This document shows, piece by piece, positions 8,352-17,772 of a stretch of 64,000 nt of DNA. The notes beneath the pieces were generated by a model. The model had not been told where the DNA came from, did no database searches, and saw only the letters and a list, made by a program, of their open reading frames with translations. A program made the translations under genes and the position numbers. The DNA comes from Tunturiibacter empetritectus (GTDB taxonomy: Bacteria > Acidobacteriota > Terriglobia > Terriglobales > Acidobacteriaceae). Location of the stretch: assembly GCF_014201375.1 (NCBI RefSeq), contig NZ_JACHDZ010000003.1, positions 496,001 through 560,000 on the forward strand, in the 5' to 3' direction. The stretch's first letter is position 1; each line of letters opens with the position of its first letter.

Positions 8352-8861
8352 TCAGCCCTGGGCGGAACGCGAACGGAACAGAGTTCGGTGGCGACGCATC
8401 AGCAGCACCAGAGCCCGCCGGAGATAAATTGCAATCAAGGGCATCGCGATTGCACCCACCAGGCCCCAAACGACAAGTGCATGCCACTCCCATTGCCAGA
8501 TATCACGAATTAGTCTCCAAGGGTGATGGCTCAGATGCTCGATCTGCTGTCGGCTCAGCGGAAGACGGCTAGTGTGAAAAAGATGTACTCCTAACTGAAT
8601 GAACGGGATAAACAAGAGTAAGTGGATGGGTGTCATTGCATGCGCACCGACCTGCGATGCGATCTGATTCAAGCCGAACGCCCAAGCGATCATAATCACC
8701 ATAATCGTGGTGAGTCCCACCGAAGGGTTGATCCCGATGACTATTCCCAGTGCCAAACTCCACGCTAGACGGCGGGGTGATACACCTCCACGTAGTTGGC
8801 GCAGCAGGGGGCGCAGTATCTTGCAGCGAAAAAACTCGCGTATCGACTCAGGGACAAGCAC
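8352..8861 (-). CDS. DUF2062 family membrane protein
   Basis: Integral membrane protein of 169 residues with the family pattern SPRRLAWSLALGIVIGINPS, a helix through VMVIMIAWAFGLN, the polar AHAMTPIHLLLFIPF and a last helix VVWGLVGAIAMPLIAIYL. The DUF2062 function is unknown; members occur alone or fused to glycosyltransferases. Its start at 8861 leaves a 264-base upstream region in which I see no other gene. It converges on the small basic protein gene. Confidence 0.85.
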   Translation of the reverse strand: MLVPESIREFFRCKILRPLLRQLRGGVSPRRLAWSLALGIVIGINPSVGLTTIMVIMIAWAFGLNQIASQVGAHAMTPIHLLLFIPFIQLGVHLFHTSRLPLSRQQIEHLSHHPWRLIRDIWQWEWHALVVWGLVGAIAMPLIAIYLRRALVLLMRRHRTLFRSRSAQG

Positions 8862-9125
8862 GAAGTGGTGAGACGCCTTTCCGCGGGTCTTGGTTGTAAA
8901 CCAAACTTCTATATGTGGGTGACGTGTCTACTCGCCAGCGTGAGCAACGTCAGCCTGCGCTTGGTCGACTGACGGAGCTTTGAGGGCACGGGCATGCACA
9001 TAAACACCAGCCAGTTTCGAAGTCTAGCCGAAGAACCGCTTTGGCCAGCCGCCGCGCCGTAAGAAACGCTCGAAGCCGCCGCTTTAGGTAGGCGGAAATC
9101 GGAGTGCAATCTATCTTTTCTGCCT

Positions 9126-9503
9126 CTATAACCCGCGTATCAATTCAACCATCTTGGTTGGGTGAATCGGTTTGAGGACGAGCGTGAAATCGTACCCTTG
9201 TTCGTTGGCAATTTTTGTCATCGTTCCCGAAGAGTCCTGCCCAGAAAAAATCAACATCTTGCACTCAGGTGCGATAGCCCTAACCGCCATCGCCAGTTCG
9301 ACTCCGTTTAGTCCCGGCATCATTACGTCGGTCAATAGGTAGTCAGGCGGACTAATCTTTGCAGCCTCCAACGCTGCTAGCGGGTCAAAGTATGGAACGG
9401 CGTTGAACAAATTCATCTGCAACACGACAGCGAACATCTTCGCGATTTCTTCTTCGTCGTCGACCACGAAGATACTGGGCTGCGTTTCGAACGGGTTTTC
9501 CAT
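9126..9503 (-). CDS. Single-domain response regulator (CheY-like)
   Basis: Receiver domain of 125 residues: VVDDEEE at 13-19, phosphoacceptor Asp59 in LLTDVMMPGLNG, FSGQ Ser87, Lys111 in LKPIHP. No output domain. I take the ATG at 9503 (MENPFETQPS) rather than the longer frame, because the extension has no family similarity. It lies 185 bases downstream of the PAS kinase on the same strand, so it is the likely partner of that kinase. It is paralogous to the regulator at 4339-4704. Confidence 0.87.
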   Translation of the reverse strand: MENPFETQPSIFVVDDEEEIAKMFAVVLQMNLFNAVPYFDPLAALEAAKISPPDYLLTDVMMPGLNGVELAMAVRAIAPECKMLIFSGQDSSGTMTKIANEQGYDFTLVLKPIHPTKMVELIRGL

Positions 9504-9688
9504 CTTTATACCTAAGATGCGTATCGCCGGCCAAAATCGGATAGCGGATTCTAGAAAGTTGGCATCCGCATGGCGTATTTGGTCATTTGGCCAGCCAGAT
9601 TTGCAACAACAGATTGACGCCATATCATCCTAGCCATCAGCCAAGAGCGGAAGGAGCGAAGAACGCAACCTTATCGCTATAAATTTCC

Positions 9689-11251
9689 TCAATCGGAGAA
9701 GAATAGGCTGATTACTGTTCCCGATCTTCCCGGACGAGTCGTGCTTCGCACCGCGATAGTTCCACCACTTTTTGCTATCAGGTCTTTGGTGATCCAGAGG
9801 CCAAGACCCGTACCTCCGATGCCTTTTGTCGAAAAGAACGGTTCAAAAAGCTGTGCCTGCACATCCGAATCCATCCCGGTCCCATTGTCTGCGACAAGCA
9901 GCCGAACTCCTTCCGACCCAATCTTGCGGTTTCGGCTCCTGTGGGCGCGGATCACTAGCTTTCCCCCATGGCGCATGGCGTCGTACGCATTGGCCACAAG
10001 ATTCACTAGCACTTGTCTCAGCTCCCCTTCAAAACATAGGAGGGGAGGGCTCGTTTGGCAATCGGTTGTCGCGACAATGCCTGAGTTTTGCAGTCTTCCA
10101 CGATAGAGAGACAGCACCGAATCAGCGAGTGCCTGAAGGTCGACTTCCGTTCGATTGGAACTTTGCTTATGAAACCGCAGAGTGTGTGTTGCGATGTGGG
10201 AGACGCGTGCGAGTTCCTCCTGCGCAGTCATAACGTACTGTAGTGTCTCCGGATCATCGACGCGAGAACTCAGAATGTAGAGCAGGTTCGTTACGGACTC
10301 AAGCGGGTTGTTGATCTCGTGTGCGATGGAGCTGGCCAGCCGTCCAGCAGAAGCGAGCTTTTCGCTTTGCAGTAAAGCTTTTTCCGCCCGCTTGCGGTCG
10401 GTTGTATCGCGGATAATGGCTGAAAAGCCGACGAGCGTCCCGGGAGCTTCCATGTGCGGCGTCAGGCTCACCGAGACGTCAATAGAGCGGCCCGATCGAT
10501 GGAGGGCGAGGGTTTCGCGGTGGACTTCCTCGCCACGTCGGAGTCTCTCTTCTGTGTCTCCCATTGCATCAGGTATAAAAAGCGATTGCAGCATTCGCCC
10601 CTTACCCTCCACCGCCGTATATCCGAAGATCTGCTCCGCGCCGTTATTCCAGCTCTCGACCTGGCCGCGTGTACTCAATCGAATGATGCCGTCCGCGGAT
10701 CGGCGCACGATTTCGGCAACCTCCTCGAATTCGCGCCTCGCCCTCAGAAGTTCAGACTCGTACAGCCTTCGCTGCCCCGCGCCGAAGACACTTAGGTGAA
10801 AGCGTGTAAGCTTGCTGCTCTCATCCGTATGAACGGCGGCGTTTACGAAAACGGGGACTTGACTGCCGTCAGGCCGCCGGATGGTCAAAACAATCTCATC
10901 GAGGGAGCCACGCAATCGAAGGCTCGGCAGGAATTGCGTCTCGTAGAAGATAACGCTCCCACGGGTGAGCAGATCGTCGAGGTTCAGTCCCGTTAGTTCA
11001 CCGCGATCCCGGCCAACCATTGCGAGGAACTTCTCATTAGCGTGGAGAAAGGTCCCATTTTCCGCGATTACAACGAAACCGCTGGGGAGCGACTCTAATG
11101 CATTTACCGCAAAGGAGCTATCTAGGCCAATAATGGGAAGGGTTTCTCGTGCAGAAAGTTCTGCAGAGCTTTGACCACTTCTTTCGGAGCGCTCATGTGT
11201 GGACAGTGTCCCGTCGCGTCGATCATTACGAATTCGCTCGTCGGAAGGCAC
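9689..11251 (-). CDS. PAS-PAS sensor histidine kinase
   Basis: Cytosolic kinase of up to 520 residues. A first PAS domain (about 47-155) contains FVVIAENGTFLHANEKFLAM and FYETQFLPSLRLRGS, a pattern also seen in RsbP-like PAS proteins. A second PAS lies at about 175-285 (ADGIIRLSTRGQVESWNNGA, GFSAIIRDTTDRKRAE). The phosphoacceptor is ASSIAHEINNPLESV (His311), and the ATPase domain has LVNLVANAYDAMRHGG, VADNGTGMD, FFSTKGIGGTGLGLWI. The assigned start lies inside the upstream RsbQ-like hydrolase gene (130-base overlap); the first 35 residues are low-complexity, so the true start may be nearer 11140. Coupling to the hydrolase suggests it senses that enzyme's product. Confidence 0.87.
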   Translation of the reverse strand: MPSDERIRNDRRDGTLSTHERSERSGQSSAELSARETLPIIGLDSSFAVNALESLPSGFVVIAENGTFLHANEKFLAMVGRDRGELTGLNLDDLLTRGSVIFYETQFLPSLRLRGSLDEIVLTIRRPDGSQVPVFVNAAVHTDESSKLTRFHLSVFGAGQRRLYESELLRARREFEEVAEIVRRSADGIIRLSTRGQVESWNNGAEQIFGYTAVEGKGRMLQSLFIPDAMGDTEERLRRGEEVHRETLALHRSGRSIDVSVSLTPHMEAPGTLVGFSAIIRDTTDRKRAEKALLQSEKLASAGRLASSIAHEINNPLESVTNLLYILSSRVDDPETLQYVMTAQEELARVSHIATHTLRFHKQSSNRTEVDLQALADSVLSLYRGRLQNSGIVATTDCQTSPPLLCFEGELRQVLVNLVANAYDAMRHGGKLVIRAHRSRNRKIGSEGVRLLVADNGTGMDSDVQAQLFEPFFSTKGIGGTGLGLWITKDLIAKSGGTIAVRSTTRPGRSGTVISLFFSD

Positions 11252-11943
11252 TTGTGAACATATTCTCCCACGCTTGTGCCAGCGATCGCATCTTTTCTAC
11301 ACTGCACGATCAAAGTGTTCGTTCTGACTTTCACGAGATCGGACCTATTGTCGGACAAGAAGGTCACCCGTGCGAAGTGGTTCGCAAGGAAAGGGTTCAT
11401 CCTACAAAAGCTTGCTTGTAGTTCATCGGCAAGTTCTGGCGTCTCGGGGTTGCCCATAATTACTGGCGCCATTGTGGCGGACCAAGCGACATGGTTGCTC
11501 TCAAGCGACTCGAGCAAATCTTCGACGTCACCGCGTTCCATGCCACCTTTGTAGTCGCCAGAATTTATATAGCAAGGCGACGGACCGATCATAGTGAGAC
11601 TTGCGAAATATTCAGGTTGTTCAATCGCGGCGAGCGCACCGATCATCGAGCTGACAGAATGGCCGACGAAGTGAACATTGTGCAAATTGAGTTCTTCGAT
11701 GATCTCTATGACGTCTTGAGCGTACCCCCGCAGGGTACTATAGCGAGTCTTATCGAAGGCGGCTGCGTCGGATAGTCCCGAGCCGACATAGTCGAAGAGG
11801 ACCACCTTGAAGTCATCCGTGAAAGAAGGCACGACGTGCCTCCACATGTTCTGATCGCAGCCGTAACCGTGTGCGAACATCAGTGTTCGATCGCCGCTCC
11901 CGAGGATCTTCACGTTATTGCGATGACTCGCTGTCATGGGCAC
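11122..11943 (-). CDS. rsbQ: RsbQ/KAI2-like alpha/beta hydrolase
   Basis: Alpha/beta hydrolase of 273 residues. The nucleophile is Ser96 in VGHSVSSMIG, with Asp218 in QCRKDAIAG and His246 in ATGHCPHMS; these positions are practically those of Bacillus RsbQ. Other hallmark strings: FAHGYGCDQNMW, VLFDYVGSGLSD, GPSPCYINSGDYKGG, ASFCRMNPFLA, ATGHCPHMS. RsbQ supplies a small hydrophobic ligand or product sensed by the PAS domain of RsbP in energy stress. Here the downstream overlapping gene encodes a PAS histidine kinase instead of an RsbP phosphatase, so a similar sensing role feeding a two-component output is inferred. Confidence 0.9.
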   Translation of the reverse strand: MPMTASHRNNVKILGSGDRTLMFAHGYGCDQNMWRHVVPSFTDDFKVVLFDYVGSGLSDAAAFDKTRYSTLRGYAQDVIEIIEELNLHNVHFVGHSVSSMIGALAAIEQPEYFASLTMIGPSPCYINSGDYKGGMERGDVEDLLESLESNHVAWSATMAPVIMGNPETPELADELQASFCRMNPFLANHFARVTFLSDNRSDLVKVRTNTLIVQCRKDAIAGTSVGEYVHKCLPTSEFVMIDATGHCPHMSAPKEVVKALQNFLHEKPFPLLA

Positions 11944-12191
11944 CCAACAGCAAGTATGGCAGATTGAGAGGATACTCGGCTCTAGAAATGTCGCCGAATC
12001 ACCTCACCTGGAGCGCGTCAACGATTTGCTTTCAAAATGTCGATCCGAATAGTAAAGGACCAAAATGAGCTCTTGGCGCCCAAAGTTCGTCGGCGCTGAA
12101 CGAAGGCTAGGTAAACTTAGCTGGTTGGAATTAGCTTTTGTTAGCGCCATTGAGATCACTATTTTAGCGTACCCATGGGTGAATAAAAGCA

Positions 12192-14357
12192 TTAGGCTTC
12201 GTCCACTTCGGATTCGTCCGGGATTGAGTCCGCATGAAGCTCGATGGCTGTCATCACTGCATTCGCTATGAACACTAATGTTTTCTTTTGATGTTCCGAC
12301 AATTGCCTTGGCCGAGTGTCGAGCACGCATATAGAACCGATAATCGTGTCGTCGTGGGCTTTCAGTGGGGCGCCAGCATAGAAGCGAATGCCGTTGTCCT
12401 TGAGGAAGCAATCATGAGAAAAGCGCTCATCTTCCGCAACGTCAGGAATCACCAAGCTTGATTCCGAAAAAGATGCCTGACTGCAGATTGACAGGTCACG
12501 ATCCGATTCCGGGGAAGTCAGTGAGGCCGCGGGCAATCCACACTGCGCCTCCCAAAATCTTCGTTGGCCGTCCATGACTGTTATGAGTGCAATTGGGGCT
12601 TCGAACGCTCTGGCCAAATCTGATGCAAGACGGCTAAAAACTCCCTCCTCTGGTCCGTCAAATAAATCTATTCGCTCCATTTCTTGAACAGTCTCACCCA
12701 GTACGGCGTCAACTGGGCCTTCCGTTTCAATTTGAGCTTCGGAAGGGTACAACAAGGAAGAGAGGTATTCATTCAGCAATTGCAATGAAGACACAACGTG
12801 TTGCGCGTCTTCAGTCGGGATGCGGCTTCTAAGATTAGACAGAACATCGTCGCTGCTTAACACGCAAGCTACAACCACAGCTTGGGGGAAGCGTAAGCGG
12901 ATTTGGTGGCATCGCATCCTCAGGTGCCGTACTGCACGGGGAGGTACACCAATGACGCAGACAACATCAGATTCAAGTTCAGCCAGTGTTTGTTGAACGT
13001 CAGATGTGTTGTAGTCGGCTGACATCACCGTTGCTGAAGCTATATCTTCCAGGACTTGCAACGCGAGTTGACACGCTACCTCATCCGCTAAATCTCTTGC
13101 CGGTATACACACCACGGTTTTTTCGGTTACGCGGGATGGGGAGGCGATGGTTTGAGAGAGGTTATAGACATTTTCCACGAGCTCTTCAATTTCCTGAAGC
13201 ATCTCCTCTGCACGTGTCGCTGTGATTTCTTCAGCATATCGAGCTTCCTCGATCATAGTGAGCGCCGGGATAATGACTGTGTCGTAAACTTCAGCTCTTG
13301 GCGTTGTCGTCAAAACATGGTCCAGCAGTGCCTTTGCTTCGTGTGTATTTGATGAGAGTATTCGCTGATAAAAGCGCTCCGAAGGGGGAGGGATTCGCTC
13401 CTCACCGAACAGCACATCGAGAAATTGCAGCTGAGGAACCTGCCGCCCCATAACAACAAGACAAACGGTAAGAGGAGTCGAAAGCAATAGCCCAGGTAAG
13501 CCCCAGAGAAGTGTCCAAAAAATTGCGGCGATCAATATCGCGAGAGCTGACATCCCGGTAGATGCGCCGTATAGCAGAGGCTCTATGAAGTTTCCTGCTA
13601 TCAGTTCAAGCACTAGATATAAGATCACAGTCCAAATTAGTTCACTCCAGTGCGCAGAGACTGCGATCGAAACGAGTAGTGGGCCCGCGGCCGCAATTAG
13701 AATTCCGATGTAAGGTACGAAACGTAGAACACAGGTCAATACTCCCCAAAGCAAAGGCTTTGGTACACCGATCACCCATAGAGCGCCGCTCACCGCAACC
13801 CCGTAAAGGAGATTCACTACAAGTTGCATCAGCAGATAACGACTGACGCGGCGACTTGCATCCTCAATGGCCGTCGTCGTGACATGCATACGTCCTTTTC
13901 CAGCCAGTCGTAATGCTCTGTCTCTTAAATCTTCCCGTCCCAAAAGCATAAAAATGAGGAAGATTACAACTATGAAGATTGTTGTCAGAGGGTGGATGAG
14001 GGGAACAACAGTTCGGCTTGCCATGCTCATTACTGACTCGTCCGGCTCTTCGATTCGGACAGTGAGAGGGCCGGTTGGCGTTGAGGAGGAAATTGGAGTG
14101 TTTGATCGATTAGCTGTCCTTTGCTTTGGAGCCACGGGAAGAATCGGTACCGGTGATACCGCCCCCCCGCTTGCGATCTGCTTGCTAATACTGGTCAACA
14201 TTCCAACCGTGCTGCTCAACCTACCAGCGGAATTGAGATGAAGGGCTCCAACCTTGTCAGTGACGTTCTGTTGATACTGCGGAAGTTCCACCGCAAGACT
14301 GTACACCTGGCCGAGAACCGCCCAACCCAACGCGCCTAGGCTCACGCACCTGAGCAC
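12192..14357 (-). CDS. AI-2E family permease fused to B12-fold-like and GAF domains (5' truncated)
   Basis: Long frame of 721 codons. About residues 1-320 match the AI-2E permease family from mid-domain on: LAVELPQYQQNVTDKV, a loop rich in Ser/Pro, membrane helices, CVLRFVPYIGILIAA, LVLELIAGNFIEPLLYG, and LWGLPGLLLSTPL. Then comes a helical linker, a domain EKTVVCIPARDLADEVACQ ... VVCVIGVPPRAVRHL like the cobalamin-binding-fold tails of acidobacterial homologues, and a C-terminal GAF domain (LARAFEAPIALITVMD, IGSICVLDTRPRQLS). The first two or three membrane helices are missing: an in-frame TGA lies 18 bases before the GTG start at 14357, and upstream sequence in other frames is not hydrophobic. 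Possibly a decayed gene. Confidence 0.72.
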   Translation of the reverse strand: MLRCVSLGALGWAVLGQVYSLAVELPQYQQNVTDKVGALHLNSAGRLSSTVGMLTSISKQIASGGAVSPVPILPVAPKQRTANRSNTPISSSTPTGPLTVRIEEPDESVMSMASRTVVPLIHPLTTIFIVVIFLIFMLLGREDLRDRALRLAGKGRMHVTTTAIEDASRRVSRYLLMQLVVNLLYGVAVSGALWVIGVPKPLLWGVLTCVLRFVPYIGILIAAAGPLLVSIAVSAHWSELIWTVILYLVLELIAGNFIEPLLYGASTGMSALAILIAAIFWTLLWGLPGLLLSTPLTVCLVVMGRQVPQLQFLDVLFGEERIPPPSERFYQRILSSNTHEAKALLDHVLTTTPRAEVYDTVIIPALTMIEEARYAEEITATRAEEMLQEIEELVENVYNLSQTIASPSRVTEKTVVCIPARDLADEVACQLALQVLEDIASATVMSADYNTSDVQQTLAELESDVVCVIGVPPRAVRHLRMRCHQIRLRFPQAVVVACVLSSDDVLSNLRSRIPTEDAQHVVSSLQLLNEYLSSLLYPSEAQIETEGPVDAVLGETVQEMERIDLFDGPEEGVFSRLASDLARAFEAPIALITVMDGQRRFWEAQCGLPAASLTSPESDRDLSICSQASFSESSLVIPDVAEDERFSHDCFLKDNGIRFYAGAPLKAHDDTIIGSICVLDTRPRQLSEHQKKTLVFIANAVMTAIELHADSIPDESEVDEA

Positions 14358-14674
14358 TACAGTCGTTCGGCGTCACCAGTCCTTTGGACATGATGTCGCT
14401 GACACTGAAGCTGGCCTGGTTAGGGTTTGGGAAGAAAGGGATGCGACCGTCCATGAAGACCTGGAGCCATTGCGTCTCCGCAGGATAGATCGCCACTAGT
14501 TTTCTATTCGTTCCCCGCTGGAGCCGTGGGTTCGAGCAGATTCGTCTCAGTTTTGTATAGCACGGATGTTATGACCGCAAATATTCACGCCACGCAAGCT
14601 CCCGAGAGCGTTGTGCCATCGACGACTAGGATCGCGCATCTTCTATTGAGAACAGCACAGTGGGCTCAAACTCT

Positions 14675-16258
14675 ATGCGCACGTACTCAAAAGAAGCTAG
14701 ATCTTCAAAAGTCGTAATTGTCGGGGCAGGACCTGGAGGACTAGCAGTTGCAATGCTGCTGGCGAGGTCGGGAGTCCAAGTCAGCGTTCTCGAAAAGCGT
14801 AACCAGGTAGGCGGTAGAACCTCAACGATCGAACGAGATGGTTTCAAGTTCGACGTTGGTCCAACATTCTTTTTGTATCCAAAGGTTCTAAGAGAAATAT
14901 TTAAAACTTCAGGATACGATCTGGATGCCGAAGTGCCGATGACTCGGCTGGATCCTCAGTACAGGTTGGTGTTCGGTGCAGGGGGTGAGTTACTGGCGAC
15001 GCCGAATGCTGACCGCATGAGGCAGGCAATTGCAATGATCTCACCTGCAGATGCGGCTCGTCTCGAAAACTTTATGGCGCAGAATCGGAAAAAGCTAGCT
15101 AGCTTCATACCGTTTCTACAATCTCCCTTCGAGAGCTGGAAGGATTTGGCAAAACCGGAAATGATGAGGCTACTGCCTTTGCTGGCTCCGTGGAGGTCTT
15201 TGGATCAAGATTTACAGCGGCACTTCAAAGACGAGAGAATTCGGCTCGGCTTCAGCTTTCAGTCGAAATACCTGGGAATGAGCCCATTCCAGTGCCCCAG
15301 CCTGTTTTCTATTCTTTCATTTCTCGAATACGAGCACGGAGTATTTCACCCGACAGGAGGATGTGGTGCGATCACCCAGGCAATGGCAAGGATCGCTCGA
15401 GAGATGGGAGTAAAGATTCTGCTCAACGAGCCGGTAGAGCGAGTGCTAGTGGAAAACGGAAAGGCAATCGGCGTAGAGACAGCGCACTATACCCTCCCCG
15501 CTGATGCGGTGGTGGTGAATGCAGACTTCGCAGGTGCGATGCGTCAAATGGTTCCGAATCATTTGAGAAGGAAGTGGACGAACGAAACTCTGGCAAAGAA
15601 GGACTACTCCTGTTCGACGTTCATGATGTATCTGGGAATCGACGGGTGCTACGACGATGTGTCACACCACACAATCTACCTGGCGGAGGACTACAGGCAA
15701 AATCTGAAGGATATTGAAACGCTACACAGGCTCTCAGCAAACCCGTCGTTCTACGTTCAAAATGCGAGTGTTACCGACCTTACGCTGGCCCCAAAGGGGA
15801 AGAGCACCCTCTATGTACTCTTACCTGTTACACATGAGACTGGTTCAAAAGGGAGCAACTCAGTGGATTGGGAAAAGGAGACCCCGCGGTTTCGAAAGCT
15901 AGCCTTTGAACAACTGGCAAAGATTGGCATCAAAGATGTCGAGAGACGGATAGTAACGGAGAAGATTATGACTCCATCAGGCTGGAGCGGCGAGTTCAAT
16001 CTTTACAAGGGGGCCACCTTCAGCATGGCCCACTCGCTGAAGCAGATGCTTCATCTGCGTCCTCATAATCGATTTGAAGATGTGGGACAGATGTACCTCG
16101 TTGGTGGAGGAACACACCCAGGCAGCGGATTGCCTGTGATCTTCGAGTCGGCTCGAATTACATCGCGACTCCTGCTAGAAGACCTGAAGATCGAGCCTCA
16201 GTGGGCGAGCTCTGTATCCGCAATATCTGACGATAAGTTGGTCGGCGTGGCATCATAG
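14675..16258 (+). CDS. crtN: CrtN/CrtI-type carotenoid desaturase
   Basis: FAD-dependent desaturase of the CrtI/CrtN/CrtP family, 527 residues, membrane-associated. Seen: dinucleotide fold VVIVGAGPGGLAVAMLLA near 13-30, EKRNQVGGRTSTIERDGFK, FDVGPTFFLYP, and the C-terminal signature GQMYLVGGGTHPGSGLPVI. It is first of a five-gene co-directional run whose content (two desaturase-like proteins, aldehyde dehydrogenase, acyl- and glycosyltransferase) matches C30 carotenoid acid-ester pathways as in staphylococci, Planococcus and Methylomonas. It may desaturate dehydrosqualene or squalene to diapolycopene; which paralogue desaturates and which oxidises is not certain. ATG at 14675; a GTG 15 bases upstream is an alternative and neither has a strong ribosome site. 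Confidence 0.82.
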   Translation: MRTYSKEARSSKVVIVGAGPGGLAVAMLLARSGVQVSVLEKRNQVGGRTSTIERDGFKFDVGPTFFLYPKVLREIFKTSGYDLDAEVPMTRLDPQYRLVFGAGGELLATPNADRMRQAIAMISPADAARLENFMAQNRKKLASFIPFLQSPFESWKDLAKPEMMRLLPLLAPWRSLDQDLQRHFKDERIRLGFSFQSKYLGMSPFQCPSLFSILSFLEYEHGVFHPTGGCGAITQAMARIAREMGVKILLNEPVERVLVENGKAIGVETAHYTLPADAVVVNADFAGAMRQMVPNHLRRKWTNETLAKKDYSCSTFMMYLGIDGCYDDVSHHTIYLAEDYRQNLKDIETLHRLSANPSFYVQNASVTDLTLAPKGKSTLYVLLPVTHETGSKGSNSVDWEKETPRFRKLAFEQLAKIGIKDVERRIVTEKIMTPSGWSGEFNLYKGATFSMAHSLKQMLHLRPHNRFEDVGQMYLVGGGTHPGSGLPVIFESARITSRLLLEDLKIEPQWASSVSAISDDKLVGVAS

Positions 16259-16260
16259 CG

Positions 16261-17754
16261 ATGCCGATCTCTGCGATTAGGGAAGAGACGCCTCACTGTA
16301 ATCCCCTGCGTATGGACGAAGTTGTGAAAGTTGATGTCGTCAGACTTTCTTCGCTTCGCGAGACTCAGCGCACATGGGCCGCGCTGCCGATACAACAGCG
16401 TCTGACCGTACTACAGCGTGCCAGGTTTGCGATGTCGGGGATGGCCGACGCGTTCTCCAACGCAATACCATCCCATCTGTGGCGGACGCCCGCCGATACC
16501 AGAGTCGCAGAGGTACTTCCACTGCTGGCTGCGTGCCGCTTTCTGGAGCAACAGGCAGAAAAGATTCTAAGGGTGCGACGATTGAGCCGACGAGGGCTAC
16601 CTTTCTTGCTGACAGGGATCAGCAGTGAGATTCAGCGCGTCCCTTACGGAGTTGTTCTCATTCTGGGACCAGCGAACTATCCGCTTTTCTTGCCCGGAGT
16701 ACAAACCTTGCAGGCATTAGCTGCGGGCAATGCGGTGGTGTTGAAGCCCGGGAGCGGCGGAGCCCCCATAGCGCGACTCTTTGCAGAAGCGCTCTATGTT
16801 GCGGGCCTCCCACGCGGTTTGTTGGAGGTGACGGATGATTCGATCGCGGTAGCAGAGGAGGTTCTACGGTCTCCCGTGGACAAAGTGATCTTCACGGGTT
16901 CTGCTCTGAATGCACGAAAGATCCTACGAGTATGCGCGGAAAAGATAATCCCATGTGTGGTGGAAGCTTCGGGATGCGATGCCGTCGTTGTGCTGCCTTC
17001 TGCTGATTTGAATCGAGTGGTAAAGGCGGTGACGTTTGGTATCCGTCTGAACGGCTCGGCTACCTGCATGGCTCCGCGAAGAGTATTGCTGGTAAATGCA
17101 TCCGAGGATCGAAAGAAAATGCTGGTCAGCATGTTGTCCAAGGAATTCGATGAATGCAGGCCCACGCATCTTGACGAGATCACGCGAGAGAATCTGCGCG
17201 AAATGCTATATGAGGCAGAACTTTTGGGCGCTCGCGAACATGGCTCGCTCACTTCAGACCAGCGACCGATTCTAGTAACTGAGGTGAAATCCGAGATGCG
17301 CCTTGCTCAGGCCGATCTGTTCGCTCCTGTACTGTCGATAATCGACGTATCGAGCGAGACAGAATTATTAGCGGCGCAGGAGGCCTGCCCTTTCGCGCTG
17401 ACGGCGTCGGTGTTTGGGCGTGAAGAAGAAGCGAGGCGTTTGGCGGCGGCGCTCAACGTGGGCACTGTGCTGATCAACGACGTCATCATCGGAACTGCGG
17501 ATCCGCGTGTCCCGTTCGGCGGCCGAAGAGAAAGCGGATTCGGTACTACCCGCGGTTCTGAGGGGCTGCTTGAGATGACCGTTGCAAAAGTGATTACCGT
17601 TCAGCGCGGTAAGAGTCTTCGTACCTATGAAGTAATGGGTGAACAGCATAGGGAGTTGTTCAATGGCATAATCCAGGCGTCGCACGCGCAAACGATAAGT
17701 CAGCGATGTCACGGCTTCGCTAAGGCGGTACGGGCAGCAGTGGCGCTCAGGTAA
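16261..17754 (+). CDS. Aldehyde dehydrogenase (diapocarotenal dehydrogenase-like)
   Basis: ALDH superfamily enzyme, 497 residues. Seen: ILGPANYP with oxyanion Asn139, the NAD-site LKPGSGGAPIARL near 162-173, IFTGSALNARK near 210-220, general base Glu235 in VVEASGCDA, nucleophile Cys269 in NGSATCMAPRR, and PFGGRRESGFGTTRG near the C-terminus. It begins two bases after the desaturase stop. In C30 pathways such an enzyme (CrtNc/AldH) converts 4,4'-diapocarotenal to the carboxylic acid, which is the role I infer from position. A second in-frame ATG 17 codons in could also serve as the start. Confidence 0.85.
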   Translation: MPISAIREETPHCNPLRMDEVVKVDVVRLSSLRETQRTWAALPIQQRLTVLQRARFAMSGMADAFSNAIPSHLWRTPADTRVAEVLPLLAACRFLEQQAEKILRVRRLSRRGLPFLLTGISSEIQRVPYGVVLILGPANYPLFLPGVQTLQALAAGNAVVLKPGSGGAPIARLFAEALYVAGLPRGLLEVTDDSIAVAEEVLRSPVDKVIFTGSALNARKILRVCAEKIIPCVVEASGCDAVVVLPSADLNRVVKAVTFGIRLNGSATCMAPRRVLLVNASEDRKKMLVSMLSKEFDECRPTHLDEITRENLREMLYEAELLGAREHGSLTSDQRPILVTEVKSEMRLAQADLFAPVLSIIDVSSETELLAAQEACPFALTASVFGREEEARRLAAALNVGTVLINDVIIGTADPRVPFGGRRESGFGTTRGSEGLLEMTVAKVITVQRGKSLRTYEVMGEQHRELFNGIIQASHAQTISQRCHGFAKAVRAAVALR

Positions 17755-17772
17755 GGTAGCGAAAGGAATAGC

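Noticed and set aside
8909-9109. Minus-strand frame of 66 codons in the gap between DUF2062 and receiver genes
   Set aside because: Ser/Arg-rich, no ribosome site and no similarity.
14257-14496. Minus-strand frame of 79 codons before the AI-2E fusion gene
   Set aside because: No recognisable domain and overlaps the N-terminal region of the fusion. At most it marks sequence joined there by recombination.
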